Positions 1 to 6,776 of a stretch of DNA of 14,528 bases are shown piece after piece. Source of the stretch: an uncultured Clostridia bacterium (GTDB taxonomy: Bacteria > Bacillota > Clostridia > Oscillospirales > Ruminococcaceae); assembly GCA_947165805.1 (NCBI GenBank), contig CAMVBT010000025.1, positions 1 through 14,528 of the forward strand, in the 5' to 3' direction. Each line of letters starts with the position of its first letter. Position 1 is the stretch's first letter. The notes below the pieces were generated by a model that saw nothing but the letters and a program-made list of their open reading frames with translations, did no database searches and had not been told where the DNA came from. The position numbers and the translations under genes are program-made.

Positions 1-443
1 TGCCGGCCTGCGGCTCGCCCGTTCGGGCGTAGTCTCGCTTCCCGCTGGCTCTCGGGGGTCACTATCTTCCTGCCCGTTCCGAAGTCACCGGTTGCGGCAA
101 AGCAGTATTTACAGCGCAGGTTGCAGTCGTGGGAAACGTGCAGGCACATCGCCTTTATCGGCGCCTTTACAGCGATGTCGGCGTATTTTCTGTACTCGTC
201 GGCGCTGTAGAGTATGCCGTCCTTATAGAGCTCATATATCTCGGCGTAGCACTCCCGGAGCTCGCTCTCGGAGTAGGCGCTCATTTTTGCTGTAAGCTCC
301 GCGGGCATTTCTTCCGACAGCGGGGGCTCAAGATATCCTGTCATATCATAGACTATATCGTCTACTATGTGTACTCCGCCGCTGTTTACGTCGAGGACTA
401 TATTTTCCCCGCCCTGTCTGAATCTATGTATGGTATTCGTCAT
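1..443 (-). CDS. scfB: SCIFF radical SAM maturase, partial (C-terminal part beyond left edge)
   Basis: This is the N-terminal 147 codons of the radical SAM/SPASM enzyme that installs thioether cross-links in the SCIFF peptide encoded just upstream. The start is ATG at 443, with a good ribosome binding site (AAAGGAG, 7 nt away). Residues about 1-98 form the N-terminal peptide-recognition region seen in this family. They are followed by MCLHVSHDCNLRCKYCFAA, whose CX3CX2C motif (Cys107, Cys111, Cys114) binds the catalytic [4Fe-4S] cluster. The phrase ATGDFGTGR after it is also typical of SCIFF maturases. The frame stays open to the edge, but from about residue 132 (ESQREARLRPNGRAAGR) it no longer resembles the family, where a segment like AIDFL is expected. 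That may be a truncation, a repeat insertion or an assembly edge. The identification is firm; whether the gene is intact is unknown. Confidence 0.88.
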   Translation of the reverse strand, partial: MTNTIHRFRQGGENIVLDVNSGGVHIVDDIVYDMTGYLEPPLSEEMPAELTAKMSAYSESELRECYAEIYELYKDGILYSADEYRKYADIAVKAPIKAMCLHVSHDCNLRCKYCFAATGDFGTGRKIVTPESQREARLRPNGRAAGR

Positions 444-465
444 AATAACTCCTTTAAAAAGTACA

Positions 466-486
466 GGGCAGCTTATTCAGCCGCCC
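466..486 (-). terminator. Hairpin between SCIFF peptide and maturase genes (possible attenuator)
   Basis: Read on the minus strand, GGGCGGC, a TGAATAA loop and GCTGCCC form a 7-bp stem with one G-U pair. Four bases later comes CTTTTT, and the maturase ribosome binding site follows directly. It lies 25 nt after the SCIFF stop codon. It could be a leaky terminator or an mRNA-stabilising hairpin that makes more peptide than maturase transcript. The U-tract is short and offset, so full termination is doubtful. Confidence 0.5.
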
Positions 487-511
487 GTTACCCGCATACT
501 CAAAGAATAAC

Positions 512-655
512 TTACTTGTTGGCCTCGCACTGCTGGTTAGCTATTGTGCAGGAGGTCTTGCAAGCGGACTGGCAGGAAGTCTGGCACTTGCCGCAGCCGC
601 CCTTTGCCGCTGTTTCCTTTAAGTTAGCCTTGTTGATCGTCTTGATGTGCTTCAT
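512..655 (-). CDS. scfA: SCIFF ranthipeptide precursor (six cysteines in forty-five)
   Basis: This is a 47-residue peptide with start ATG at 655 and GGAGG 10 nt upstream. It begins MKHIKTINKANLKE, the conserved leader that the maturase recognises. Its core has six cysteines at 21, 24, 28, 32, 36 and 43, including CQTSCQSACKTSC, which is diagnostic of SCIFF. In studied homologues a radical SAM enzyme links cysteine sulfurs to neighbouring residues, commonly threonine, giving a thioether-bridged ranthipeptide. Here Thr26, Thr34 and Thr37 lie within the cysteine-rich core. The maturase gene follows 68 bp downstream, as usual for this pair. Precursors of this family have been linked to regulation and cell-cell signalling in some clostridia; no role can be read from this sequence. 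Confidence 0.95.
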   Translation of the reverse strand: MKHIKTINKANLKETAAKGGCGKCQTSCQSACKTSCTIANQQCEANK

Positions 656-687
656 TATAATCAACCTCCAATATTTATTTCCTTAAT

Positions 688-716
688 ATTATATCATAGT
701 TTTTCACAAATTGCAA
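688..716 (-). promoter_or_regulatory. Vegetative-type promoter of the SCIFF operon
   Basis: On the minus strand TTGCAA (716-711) and a perfect TATAAT (693-688) are separated by exactly 17 nt. The SCIFF start codon is 33 nt beyond the -10 box, with its ribosome binding site between. This fits a housekeeping sigma factor and gives a short leader. Confidence 0.8.
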
Positions 717-753
717 TACCCGGGATGAAAATTCATAAAATTGTGTTCCCGGC

Positions 754-768
754 AGGGCGTTCAGCCCT
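754..768 (-). other. Small hairpin overlapping the recJ stop codon
   Basis: AGGGC and GCCCT form a 5-bp stem whose 5-base loop contains the recJ TGA. There is no immediate U-run, only a short AATTTT about 15 nt later. It is at best a weak terminator between recJ and the SCIFF promoter. Confidence 0.25.
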
Positions 769-2791
769 TCGGATTGCGCAGCCGTTCGAGCACGCGTGAA
801 GTCTCGAGATCGACCTTCGCGCGGACCGGAAGAAGCCCGACGGTATCCTTGGCGATATCTCGGCGCGCGATGCCGAACTCCTCGAAAATATCGAGTATTA
901 TACCGAACTTGCAGCAGTTTATGTCTGCGCGGTCAGCGGTTATCTCGGCCTTTGAGAGCGAACGGGTGGTGCGCAGTATATCGTAGACCTGTCTGCGCTC
1001 GGCGTCGGTGGGTATCATTCTGACGAGCAGCTTCGGATCGACCCTGCCGCAGCGGTAGTCCTCGTAGGCTGTCTTCGCGGCAAGGTAGCGCTCCTGCCGG
1101 AAGCCCTCATACCGCATATCCCGCACGAACGCCGAAATACTGCGCTCACCGCGGAACTCGTTTATCATCAGCGTAACTATCATATCAACGGTGTCGCCCT
1201 CGGCGTAGGGGAAGGCATCGAACGCCATGCCCGAGTACACCGCGCGGAGCTCCTTCCCGCCGAAGCTCACTCCGAATGAGGTGCTCCTGCCCTCCTTGAC
1301 CGCCTTCTTCGACCGTATGACACAGCCGCGCAGCAGGAACAGGGGCTCCCGGTTGCCCTCGCCGAAAGGCTCAAGGTTCGCTATCGGCTCGATAGCCGCG
1401 ATATCTATGTCCTCGGGCGACGCTTCGAGATCGGCTGTCAGCGTGTTGCAGCAGGTGCCTGTTATGCGCTCGGCGCAGTAGGCGTGAGCCGCCTCGATGA
1501 ACTCGCCGAGCCTGTCCGTTTCCACGGTGAGACCCGCGGCGCGCGGATGCCCGCCGTGCCGGAGCAGCAGTCCGGAGCAGCTTTCGAGCATCTCGAACAT
1601 ATTCAGCCCGTCAACGCTGCGGGCGCTGCCGCGTGCGGTATCGCCCTCGCGGGTGATGACTATATTCGGTTTTCCGTACTTTTTCAGCAGCTCGCCGCTG
1701 GCAAGACCTATGACTCCGTGCTGCCAGCCGTCGCCGCTGACTATCAGCAGCCTGCGGTCGAGCAGGCCGGGGTCGCGGCTTATCTGCTCGTCTATCTGCG
1801 CGGCTATCGCTTCGCCCAGCTCCTTGCGGCGGGTGTTCAGCTCGCAGAGCGCAAGGGCGTTCGCGGTAGCGGTGTTCATTGTCTCCGCGAGAAGTGTCTC
1901 CATAGCCGCGGCGGGGGTATCTATCCTGCCGGCGGCGTTTATTTTCGGGCTTATCTTGTAACCGATGAAGGACGACGTTATCTCCGTGCCCTCCTCCCAG
2001 CCGCTCATCAGCAGCAGGCGGTTGAGACCCATATTCTCGGTATTCTCCATGAGCCGCAGCCCCTCGCGCACTATGACGCGGTTCTCGCCGCCGATATCCA
2101 CGACGTCCGCGATAGTTCCGAGCGCCGCCATATCCGCGTACTGCGTGAATATGCTGTCCGCGCTGCCGCCGGTAAGGGTCTCAAGCGCCATGAGCAGCTT
2201 CAGAGCCACTCCGCACCCCGCGAACTCCTTGTACGGCGATGTATCGTCGGGTCTGTGCGGATCGACAACGGCTATCGCGTCGGGCATTTCCTCCGGCACC
2301 TGATGGTGGTCTGTGATTATCAGCGTCATGCTCTGTTCCTTTATGTAGCGCGCCTCCGTAGCCGCCGACATGCCCGTATCCACCGTGACTATCATCTCGG
2401 TGCCGCGCTTTTTCAGCAGGTCTATCGCCGGGATATCGAGTCCGTAGCCCTCGTCGCGCGTCGGGATATACCAGTCAACGTCGGCTCCGCAGGCCTGTAA
2501 GTAATTCACAAGCATATATGTCGATGTCACGCCGTCGCAGTCATAATCCCCGAACACTGTTATCCGTGTCCCGTCCTCTATCGCCTGCGCCAGCGCCGAC
2601 GCTGCCTTGTCCATATCCTTTATCGTCAGCGGGTCGGAGAGCGCTGTGCCGTTGAAGAACACGTCCGCAGCTTCCTTGTCCGCTATCCCGCGTGAAACGA
2701 GTATGCGGCATATCAGCGGCGGAAGCCCCGTGTCCCTCCGCAGCGCGTCAACGGCTGACGCATCGGGTTCATTTATCTGCCATTTATACAT
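761..2791 (-). CDS. recJ: Single-stranded-DNA-specific exonuclease RecJ
   Basis: This 676-residue 5'-to-3' single-strand exonuclease acts in recombination and repair. It is of normal length for a clostridial RecJ. The DHH phosphoesterase domain carries its metal-binding motifs in order: GDYDCDG (residues 81-87), VTVDTG (about 135-140), the DHH triad (161-163), VVDPH (176-180) and ALGTIADVVD (about 223-232). A DHHA1 domain follows, with the GDGWQHGVIGLASG and RHGGHPRAAG motifs; an OB-fold-like and C-terminal region completes the protein. The start is ATG at 2791 with GAGG 5 nt away. Promoter and gene are separated by a palindromic repeat, so expression may be attenuated. SCIFF genes are often found near recJ and secDF in clostridia, which agrees with this neighbourhood. 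Confidence 0.95.
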   Translation of the reverse strand: MYKWQINEPDASAVDALRRDTGLPPLICRILVSRGIADKEAADVFFNGTALSDPLTIKDMDKAASALAQAIEDGTRITVFGDYDCDGVTSTYMLVNYLQACGADVDWYIPTRDEGYGLDIPAIDLLKKRGTEMIVTVDTGMSAATEARYIKEQSMTLIITDHHQVPEEMPDAIAVVDPHRPDDTSPYKEFAGCGVALKLLMALETLTGGSADSIFTQYADMAALGTIADVVDIGGENRVIVREGLRLMENTENMGLNRLLLMSGWEEGTEITSSFIGYKISPKINAAGRIDTPAAAMETLLAETMNTATANALALCELNTRRKELGEAIAAQIDEQISRDPGLLDRRLLIVSGDGWQHGVIGLASGELLKKYGKPNIVITREGDTARGSARSVDGLNMFEMLESCSGLLLRHGGHPRAAGLTVETDRLGEFIEAAHAYCAERITGTCCNTLTADLEASPEDIDIAAIEPIANLEPFGEGNREPLFLLRGCVIRSKKAVKEGRSTSFGVSFGGKELRAVYSGMAFDAFPYAEGDTVDMIVTLMINEFRGERSISAFVRDMRYEGFRQERYLAAKTAYEDYRCGRVDPKLLVRMIPTDAERRQVYDILRTTRSLSKAEITADRADINCCKFGIILDIFEEFGIARRDIAKDTVGLLPVRAKVDLETSRVLERLRNPKG

Positions 2792-2851
2792 AAAAACCTC
2801 AGAAAAATTGAATAGTGAATAATGAATAGTGAATAGTGAACAGTTATGGTA

Positions 2852-2870
2852 TCGCCTTCGGCGAATTTTT
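2852..2870 (+). terminator. Plus-facing terminator-like hairpin inside the repeat
   Basis: TCGCC, a TTC loop and GGCGA are followed by ATTTTT on the plus strand. It is back-to-back with the minus-facing hairpin at 2871-2890 and the two share the TTTTTAAAAA spacer. No plus-strand gene is known here, so the role is uncertain. Confidence 0.45.
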
Positions 2871-2890
2871 AAAAAGCCCGCTTCGCGGGC
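2871..2890 (-). terminator. Minus-facing intrinsic terminator inside the repeat, upstream of recJ
   Basis: Read on the minus strand, GCCCGC, a GAA loop and GCGGGC form a perfect 6-bp GC stem directly followed by TTTTT. It lies between the recJ promoter and the recJ start codon and faces recJ, so it could attenuate recJ transcription. Confidence 0.6.
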
Positions 2891-2992
2891 AGGAACAGAA
2901 GTGAATAAAAAATTAAAATCGCCCGCGAAGCGGACACCTCAATTATTCACTATTCACTATTCACCATTCACTATTCATTATTTCAACTTTTT

Positions 2993-3021
2993 ATTATATC
3001 ACTAATCTTTGCTTTTTTCAA
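2993..3021 (-). promoter_or_regulatory. Vegetative-type promoter, probably for recJ
   Basis: TTGAAA (3021-3016) and a perfect TATAAT (2998-2993) are separated by 17 nt on the minus strand. It lies just past the terminator of the upstream gene and just before the repeat. Transcripts would begin near 2986 and carry about 195 nt of leader, almost all of it repeat, before the recJ start. Confidence 0.7.
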
Positions 3022-3050
3022 GTCTTTTTCCGGGACTTTTCTTGTAAATG

Positions 3051-3086
3051 AGAAAAGGGGGCGCACCGAAGCACGCTCCCCTTTTC
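3051..3086 (-). terminator. Intrinsic terminator after the DUF6033-like gene
   Basis: On the minus strand GGGG, a bulged A, GCGTGC, a TTCG tetraloop closed by C-G, GTGCGC and CCCC form a strong stem. TTTTCTCATTT follows, and an upstream GAAAA can extend the pairing. It lies about 37 nt after the stop codon of the gene at 3123-4016. Confidence 0.8.
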
Positions 3087-3122
3087 AGATATATAATTAT
3101 CCAAACCAACAAGCAATTTCGA

Positions 3123-4016
3123 TCAGACGCTCGCGTTGAAGCGGCGTCCGTCCTCGGCGTCATTGCCGAGCAGTATGTCAAGCTCGGACTGTTTGTTGTC
3201 TGTACGCTCGGCAAGCAGCTTCGCGACTATATCGGCCTCCATGTCCTTCATGTCGCCGATCTCCTCGGGAGAGGCCGATTCCGTCTCATCGACTTCCTCG
3301 CCGATATCTGCGAGCTCTTCGAGCTTCTTCTCGCGCAGCTCCGCAAGCTTCTCTGCCTGAGCGTCGCGCGCAGCTTTGAGTTTTTCGAGCATCTCCTCCA
3401 CGCTTGTCGCCTTTATGGTGTCGCTGCCGTCGTCGGCAAACAGACCCTCCATGAGCTTCGCCCGCAGTGTAAGATTGCCGTCCGCGTCGATAGTGGTACC
3501 GAACTTATCGACCATATCGGCGTCCTCACCGAGATCCTTCTTCACGGCGTCGATACTTTCAATGCTCTGATCTATAAGGCCCTCATACTTCGCAGCCGTT
3601 TCCTCGTCCGCCGCCATTCTCTCGAGCAGCGCGGGAGTGATGACCGCGTTGTACTGACCCTTGCCGGTCGCGAGAAGCGCGTCCGCCTCCGCGTCCGTCT
3701 TATAGTCGGCGATGATGAAATCAACGTTGCCGTACTTCTTTTTCAGGTTATCCAGATATTTCTGCGCGGTCTCGCTGAGCTTCGGAGCCTTTTCCGACGC
3801 CGCGCCTATGCGCATACCGCCGTCGACCCGATCCTGCTGCGGGTCTTCGATGAACGACGAGAACTCTGCCTTGTCGTAATTTCCCGCGACCTCATCGGAG
3901 CCCTGTTTTCTGTCGCCGATCTCGCCGCGCCACAGTTCGCCCTTTTTACCGGTGCCTACCGCCTGTGCCGAACCGACCTTGCCGTAACCGCCTATGTTAT
4001 TGATCATCGCTCTCAT
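3123..4016 (-). CDS. Soluble acidic protein, DUF6033-like; candidate SigD-regulon member
   Basis: This is a 297-residue hydrophilic protein with no signal peptide or membrane segment. The N-terminal 75 residues are Gly/Asp/Lys-rich and look disordered. A central segment beginning LSETAQKYLDNLKKKYGNVDFIIADY (about 80-105) resembles what I recall of DUF6033 proteins of clostridia; I cannot verify this by a search. Residues about 205-245 are a charged helix with coiled-coil character (EKLKAARDAQAEKLAELREK). The function is unknown. The gene stands alone between two terminators, next to the flagellar operon, and has a near-consensus SigD promoter, so I infer a late motility role. Two starts are possible: ATG at 4016, close behind GGAAGG, or ATG at 4007. 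Confidence 0.75.
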   Translation of the reverse strand: MRAMINNIGGYGKVGSAQAVGTGKKGELWRGEIGDRKQGSDEVAGNYDKAEFSSFIEDPQQDRVDGGMRIGAASEKAPKLSETAQKYLDNLKKKYGNVDFIIADYKTDAEADALLATGKGQYNAVITPALLERMAADEETAAKYEGLIDQSIESIDAVKKDLGEDADMVDKFGTTIDADGNLTLRAKLMEGLFADDGSDTIKATSVEEMLEKLKAARDAQAEKLAELREKKLEELADIGEEVDETESASPEEIGDMKDMEADIVAKLLAERTDNKQSELDILLGNDAEDGRRFNASV

Positions 4017-4064
4017 CGTCCTTCCGTTATTATTTTATGCCGTCATCAATGACTCTTTATCATA

Positions 4065-4091
4065 ATATCGTCCGGGACAGGAAAAACTTTA
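4065..4091 (-). promoter_or_regulatory. SigD/FliA-type promoter of the DUF6033-like gene
   Basis: On the minus strand TAAA (4091-4088), a 15-nt spacer and GACGATAT (4072-4065) match the SigD consensus TAAA-N15-GCCGATAT with one mismatch. The -35 region extends to TAAAGTTT, also matching the enteric sigma-28 form. The start codon lies 49 nt downstream. A SigD-family sigma factor is encoded at 8520-9260 in this window. Confidence 0.78.
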
Positions 4092-4132
4092 GCATTTTTA
4101 AAAAGAGGCTGCTTCTTTTTACATTTCAGACA

Positions 4133-4162
4133 AAAAAGCGTTCCCTTCCGGAAACGCTTTTT
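4133..4162 (-). terminator. Intrinsic terminator closing the flagellar/chemotaxis operon
   Basis: On the minus strand a 13-bp stem (AAAAAGCGTTTCC with GGGAACGCTTTTT, one G-U pair) has a GGAA loop and ends in a T-run. It begins 8 nt after the fapA stop codon. The A-run on its other side means it could also work in the plus direction. Confidence 0.92.
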
Positions 4163-4169
4163 GTATATT

Positions 4170-5609
4170 TTACAGAATAACTATTGCACTGCCGTTTGAC
4201 TTGATAGTCGGGTGAGGTCTGTCGGTATGGATTATCTGCGTAAACCCGCCTATTTCCAACACCGTGCCGCCGTAAACCATAGTCTTGGCGCGCAGCGTGG
4301 CGCCGACTGCGATATTTATGATCTCCCTGACTTTTTTCAGGCGCTCGACCAGCGGCCCCTTGTCGGCAACCTTTTGACTGCGTATGCGCAGGGCGGCTTC
4401 AAGGAAGCTCTCGTCCTCGAGCGTGGCGGTGCCTTCCTTCTCACGTTCTCTTATCTCGCTGACCTGATGCATTATCTTGGACAGCTCTCTGTCGAGCCGT
4501 CTTAAGCTGTTCTCGAGCGTTTCGGCCTCTTTGCTGTATTCGTCGTGACTGCCCATTACAACGCGCGTCTCAAGGCGGTCGCGGTTGCCCACGAGCAGGC
4601 AGTTGATATTACCGGTGCACATCACCTCGCCGCCGGTAATGCGTCCCGCTCCGGTAAGGCAATCTATGCCGTATACGCATTTCACCGTGCAGCCCTCGAT
4701 TATATCGCCGATTATACGTTCTCCGGCGACAAGGGTGCTGGCGTAGAATTCCTTCCCCCTGATCGTGCCTTCAGCGGCGGAGACCGATGTATCCTCGGTC
4801 TTGCCGTCTATTATCACGTTGCGGCCGGCCTCGATGACTGCCGAGATGACCTTTCCGTGTACGGTGACACTGCCGCCCGCGCGGATAACGCTCCTGCTTT
4901 GGACGTCGCCGTTCACGACTATCGAGCCCTCAAACTCCACGACACCCATGCTGTGCTCTATGTTGTTGTCGAACACCTTTTCATTGATGACGCAGTATTT
5001 CCCGTCACGCAGCACAAAACGCCCCATACATTCCGAATAGAAGCGGCTGCCGCGCTTATATATGCCCTCTCCGGTCTCGAAGACAGCCTCCTTGCCCGGT
5101 GCCGCGGGAAGCACTCTGCCGCGCACGTCCATGCCGTCCCTGCCGGGCTTCGGCATTATCACATGACAGACCTCGGTATCAGCCCCGATGTTTGTACCGT
5201 TTTCGGCGGAAGCATTGACCTTCATCTTCAGGTAGCCGTCGGTGCCGTTTATCGGCGGTGTTCCTCTGGCTATGACCACCGGCGTATTGACGATATCCTC
5301 GTCCGCGATCCTGTTCACCGCCGCCTCGTCGATGCCGCAGAATACTCCGGCGGACGAAGCCTCACGCATTATGTCGTTCGCTGTGAACGGCTTGTGATCC
5401 TCGGAACCGGACGATACCGTACAGACCGCCTGCATATTGTCCGGCGAGATCCTGACGGAAATGAGTATCATGGACTCCGCGAGTCCCGATATCCTGCTGC
5501 TGCTCTCCTCGATGAACGGGTTGCGGAACGTGCCTGCCTTTTCGGGGTGAATTATCTCCTCGAGAATACTGTCGAAGAGATCGTCGAGCTTTTTCAGATC
5601 TTCTTCCAT
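4170..5609 (-). CDS. fapA: FapA / DUF342 family polymer-like beta-helix protein
   Basis: This 479-residue protein is of the FapA (DUF342) family, which occurs widely in flagellar operons of Firmicutes. Residues about 1-225 form the N-terminal domain, with the family motif ARGTPPINGTDG at 114-125. Residues about 225-345 are repetitive short strands rich in V, G and I (for example GSIVVNGDVQSRSVIRAGG), consistent with a right-handed beta-helix. Residues about 358-430 are a coiled coil of charged heptads, and the chain ends in a short beta segment. There is no signal peptide. The start ATG has GGAGG 6 nt upstream. It is the last gene of the operon, 28 bp after cheD. The molecular role is not settled, although Vibrio FapA has been tied to polar flagellation and glucose signalling. 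Confidence 0.88.
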   Translation of the reverse strand: MEEDLKKLDDLFDSILEEIIHPEKAGTFRNPFIEESSSRISGLAESMILISVRISPDNMQAVCTVSSGSEDHKPFTANDIMREASSAGVFCGIDEAAVNRIADEDIVNTPVVIARGTPPINGTDGYLKMKVNASAENGTNIGADTEVCHVIMPKPGRDGMDVRGRVLPAAPGKEAVFETGEGIYKRGSRFYSECMGRFVLRDGKYCVINEKVFDNNIEHSMGVVEFEGSIVVNGDVQSRSVIRAGGSVTVHGKVISAVIEAGRNVIIDGKTEDTSVSAAEGTIRGKEFYASTLVAGERIIGDIIEGCTVKCVYGIDCLTGAGRITGGEVMCTGNINCLLVGNRDRLETRVVMGSHDEYSKEAETLENSLRRLDRELSKIMHQVSEIREREKEGTATLEDESFLEAALRIRSQKVADKGPLVERLKKVREIINIAVGATLRAKTMVYGGTVLEIGGFTQIIHTDRPHPTIKSNGSAIVIL

Positions 5610-5637
5610 ACAGTTCCTCCGGTCTTGCGTCGCAGGA

Positions 5638-6120
5638 TCACAGCTTCTTCTTGCCCATGACTGTAGAGCTTATCTCGACATCGCCGCTCTGCGCCCAGAA
5701 GGTCATCGTGCGTCCGTAATTAAGACCCGTGTCCTCCGCTATTATCGGTATGCGCAGCTTGCGTAGCGTCTCCTTGACAGCCTCGATATTGCGCTGCCCT
5801 ATATTGAACTTGGAATTTGTGGTCTGGAACATTACCGCGCCGCCCGCGATCTTTGCTTTCATCGAGGCGGGGTTCGCGCCCATGGCTCTCATTCTCTCCA
5901 CCATATCCGGCAGAGCTGTGTCGGCGAACTTCATTCTCGTCGTATGTCCGTCTATGATAGCGGTGCTGTCGGGGAGCATAATATGTGAAAGCCCCGATAT
6001 GCCCGTCGTCCTGTCATATATACAGGTGCCTATGCATGAACCGAGCGCGTAGGTGACGAGTATATCGTCGCCCCGTCCGACCTTCCAGTCCGATATGCCT
6101 ATTATCAGCTTCTGCCCCAT
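5638..6120 (-). CDS. cheD: Chemoreceptor glutamine deamidase CheD
   Basis: This 160-residue cytoplasmic enzyme deamidates specific glutamines on methyl-accepting chemoreceptors and also binds CheC. The catalytic residues are all present: Thr23, Cys29 (in YALGSCIGTCIYD) and His46 (in GLSHIMLP), with the same relative spacing as in Thermotoga CheD. KIAGGAVMF (about 89-97) is another family signature. The C-terminal NYGRTMTFWAQSGDVEI is typical. The start codon overlaps the cheC stop as TAATG, so the two are probably translationally coupled. No cheA, cheW or cheB is next to it here, so the rest of the pathway must be encoded elsewhere. Confidence 0.95.
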   Translation of the reverse strand: MGQKLIIGISDWKVGRGDDILVTYALGSCIGTCIYDRTTGISGLSHIMLPDSTAIIDGHTTRMKFADTALPDMVERMRAMGANPASMKAKIAGGAVMFQTTNSKFNIGQRNIEAVKETLRKLRIPIIAEDTGLNYGRTMTFWAQSGDVEISSTVMGKKKL

Positions 6121-6740
6121 TACGCAACCCCCAGCCTTTCAAGCAGGTGATCGAGCGAGTCGATAGTAGGAAGAAGGAGCATCTTTGACTGTATGCTTGT
6201 CTTGTCTATTATCATATTGTTGTCGATGAACAGCAGCTTGTCGCCCATTTCGCCCATCTCTATCGCGGGAACGCTCATTATCGCTCCGAGCATATCAACG
6301 GTCATGACCGGCACCTCGATGTCTATGGTCATTCCCGCGAGCTGTGCGATAGCGTTTACATAAGAGCCCGCCATGATGTTGCCCATTTCGTTGAGAGCGG
6401 AATTCTCCGCCTCCGAAAGTGAGAAGATATCCTTCGGAGCCTGACCGAAAAATGTTTCTTCTATCAGCGCGATAAGGTTCTGCTCGAACAGGAACATTAT
6501 CATGCCCTCGATATCGCCGTTTATTCTGATGAGGATACCCGCGATGACCTTCTCGGGACCGCCGACCGCGTTTATCGCGTCGTTGAAATCGAGCACCTCG
6601 ACTCTCGGCACCTCAATATCTATCATCTTTCCCACCATGGACGAGAGTGCTGTCGTGGCATTTCCCGAACCTATGTTGCCGACTTCACGGAGAACGTCGA
6701 TCTGCATATCGTTGAGGTCTTCGTATTTTCCGATACTCAT
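6120..6740 (-). CDS. cheC: CheY-P phosphatase CheC
   Basis: This 206-residue protein dephosphorylates CheY-P and, through CheD, helps adaptation. It has the two pseudo-symmetric active sites of CheC. Site 1 is REVGNIGSGNA with Glu19 and Asn22; site 2 is NEMGNIMAGSY with Glu118 and Asn121. The presence of both E-N pairs supports a true CheC rather than a one-site CheX. The C-terminus (LLLPTIDSLDHLLERLG) fits the family. ATG at 6740 follows AAAGGAA with a spacing of about 10 nt. It is joined to cheD by a 1-nt overlap and lies 36 bp after the flgG-like gene. Confidence 0.94.
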   Translation of the reverse strand: MSIGKYEDLNDMQIDVLREVGNIGSGNATTALSSMVGKMIDIEVPRVEVLDFNDAINAVGGPEKVIAGILIRINGDIEGMIMFLFEQNLIALIEETFFGQAPKDIFSLSEAENSALNEMGNIMAGSYVNAIAQLAGMTIDIEVPVMTVDMLGAIMSVPAIEMGEMGDKLLFIDNNMIIDKTSIQSKMLLLPTIDSLDHLLERLGVA

Positions 6741-6776
6741 ATCTGTATATTTCCTTTCAAATAAATAACGTAGTTA

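Larger units (their letters stand above)
2808..2986. repeat. Palindromic heptad-arm repeat element in the recJ leader
   Basis: Two AT-rich inverted arms, 2808-2841 and 2943-2986, are built from units close to TGAATAG and flank a core with three small GC hairpins. These are TCGCC-TTC-GGCGA (2852-2864), GCCCGC-TTC-GCGGGC (2876-2890) and CCGC-GAA-GCGG (2923-2933). No transposase and no clear target duplication are visible. The shape resembles a miniature inverted-repeat element. It fills most of the 331-bp space between recJ and the next gene; the rest of that space holds a promoter and a terminator. Confidence 0.8.

Noticed and set aside
129..686. Plus-strand open frame covering the SCIFF region
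   Set aside because: The minus strand carries the six-cysteine peptide and the radical SAM motif with proper promoter and ribosome binding sites.
1484..2500. Plus-strand open frame of 338 codons opposite recJ
   Set aside because: RecJ motifs on the minus strand are unambiguous and this frame has no recognisable domain or ribosome binding site.
2808..2986. Tandem short repeats considered as a CRISPR array
   Set aside because: Units are only about 7 bp with no unique spacers, and the arms are inverted copies; no cas genes are present.
3022..3050. AAGTC/GACTT inverted repeat after the DUF6033-like terminator
   Set aside because: The stem is only 5 bp with a 9-base loop and has no T-run in the minus direction.
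4545..5660. Plus-strand open frame of 371 codons opposite fapA
   Set aside because: It is antisense to a recognised DUF342 protein and has shadow-type composition.
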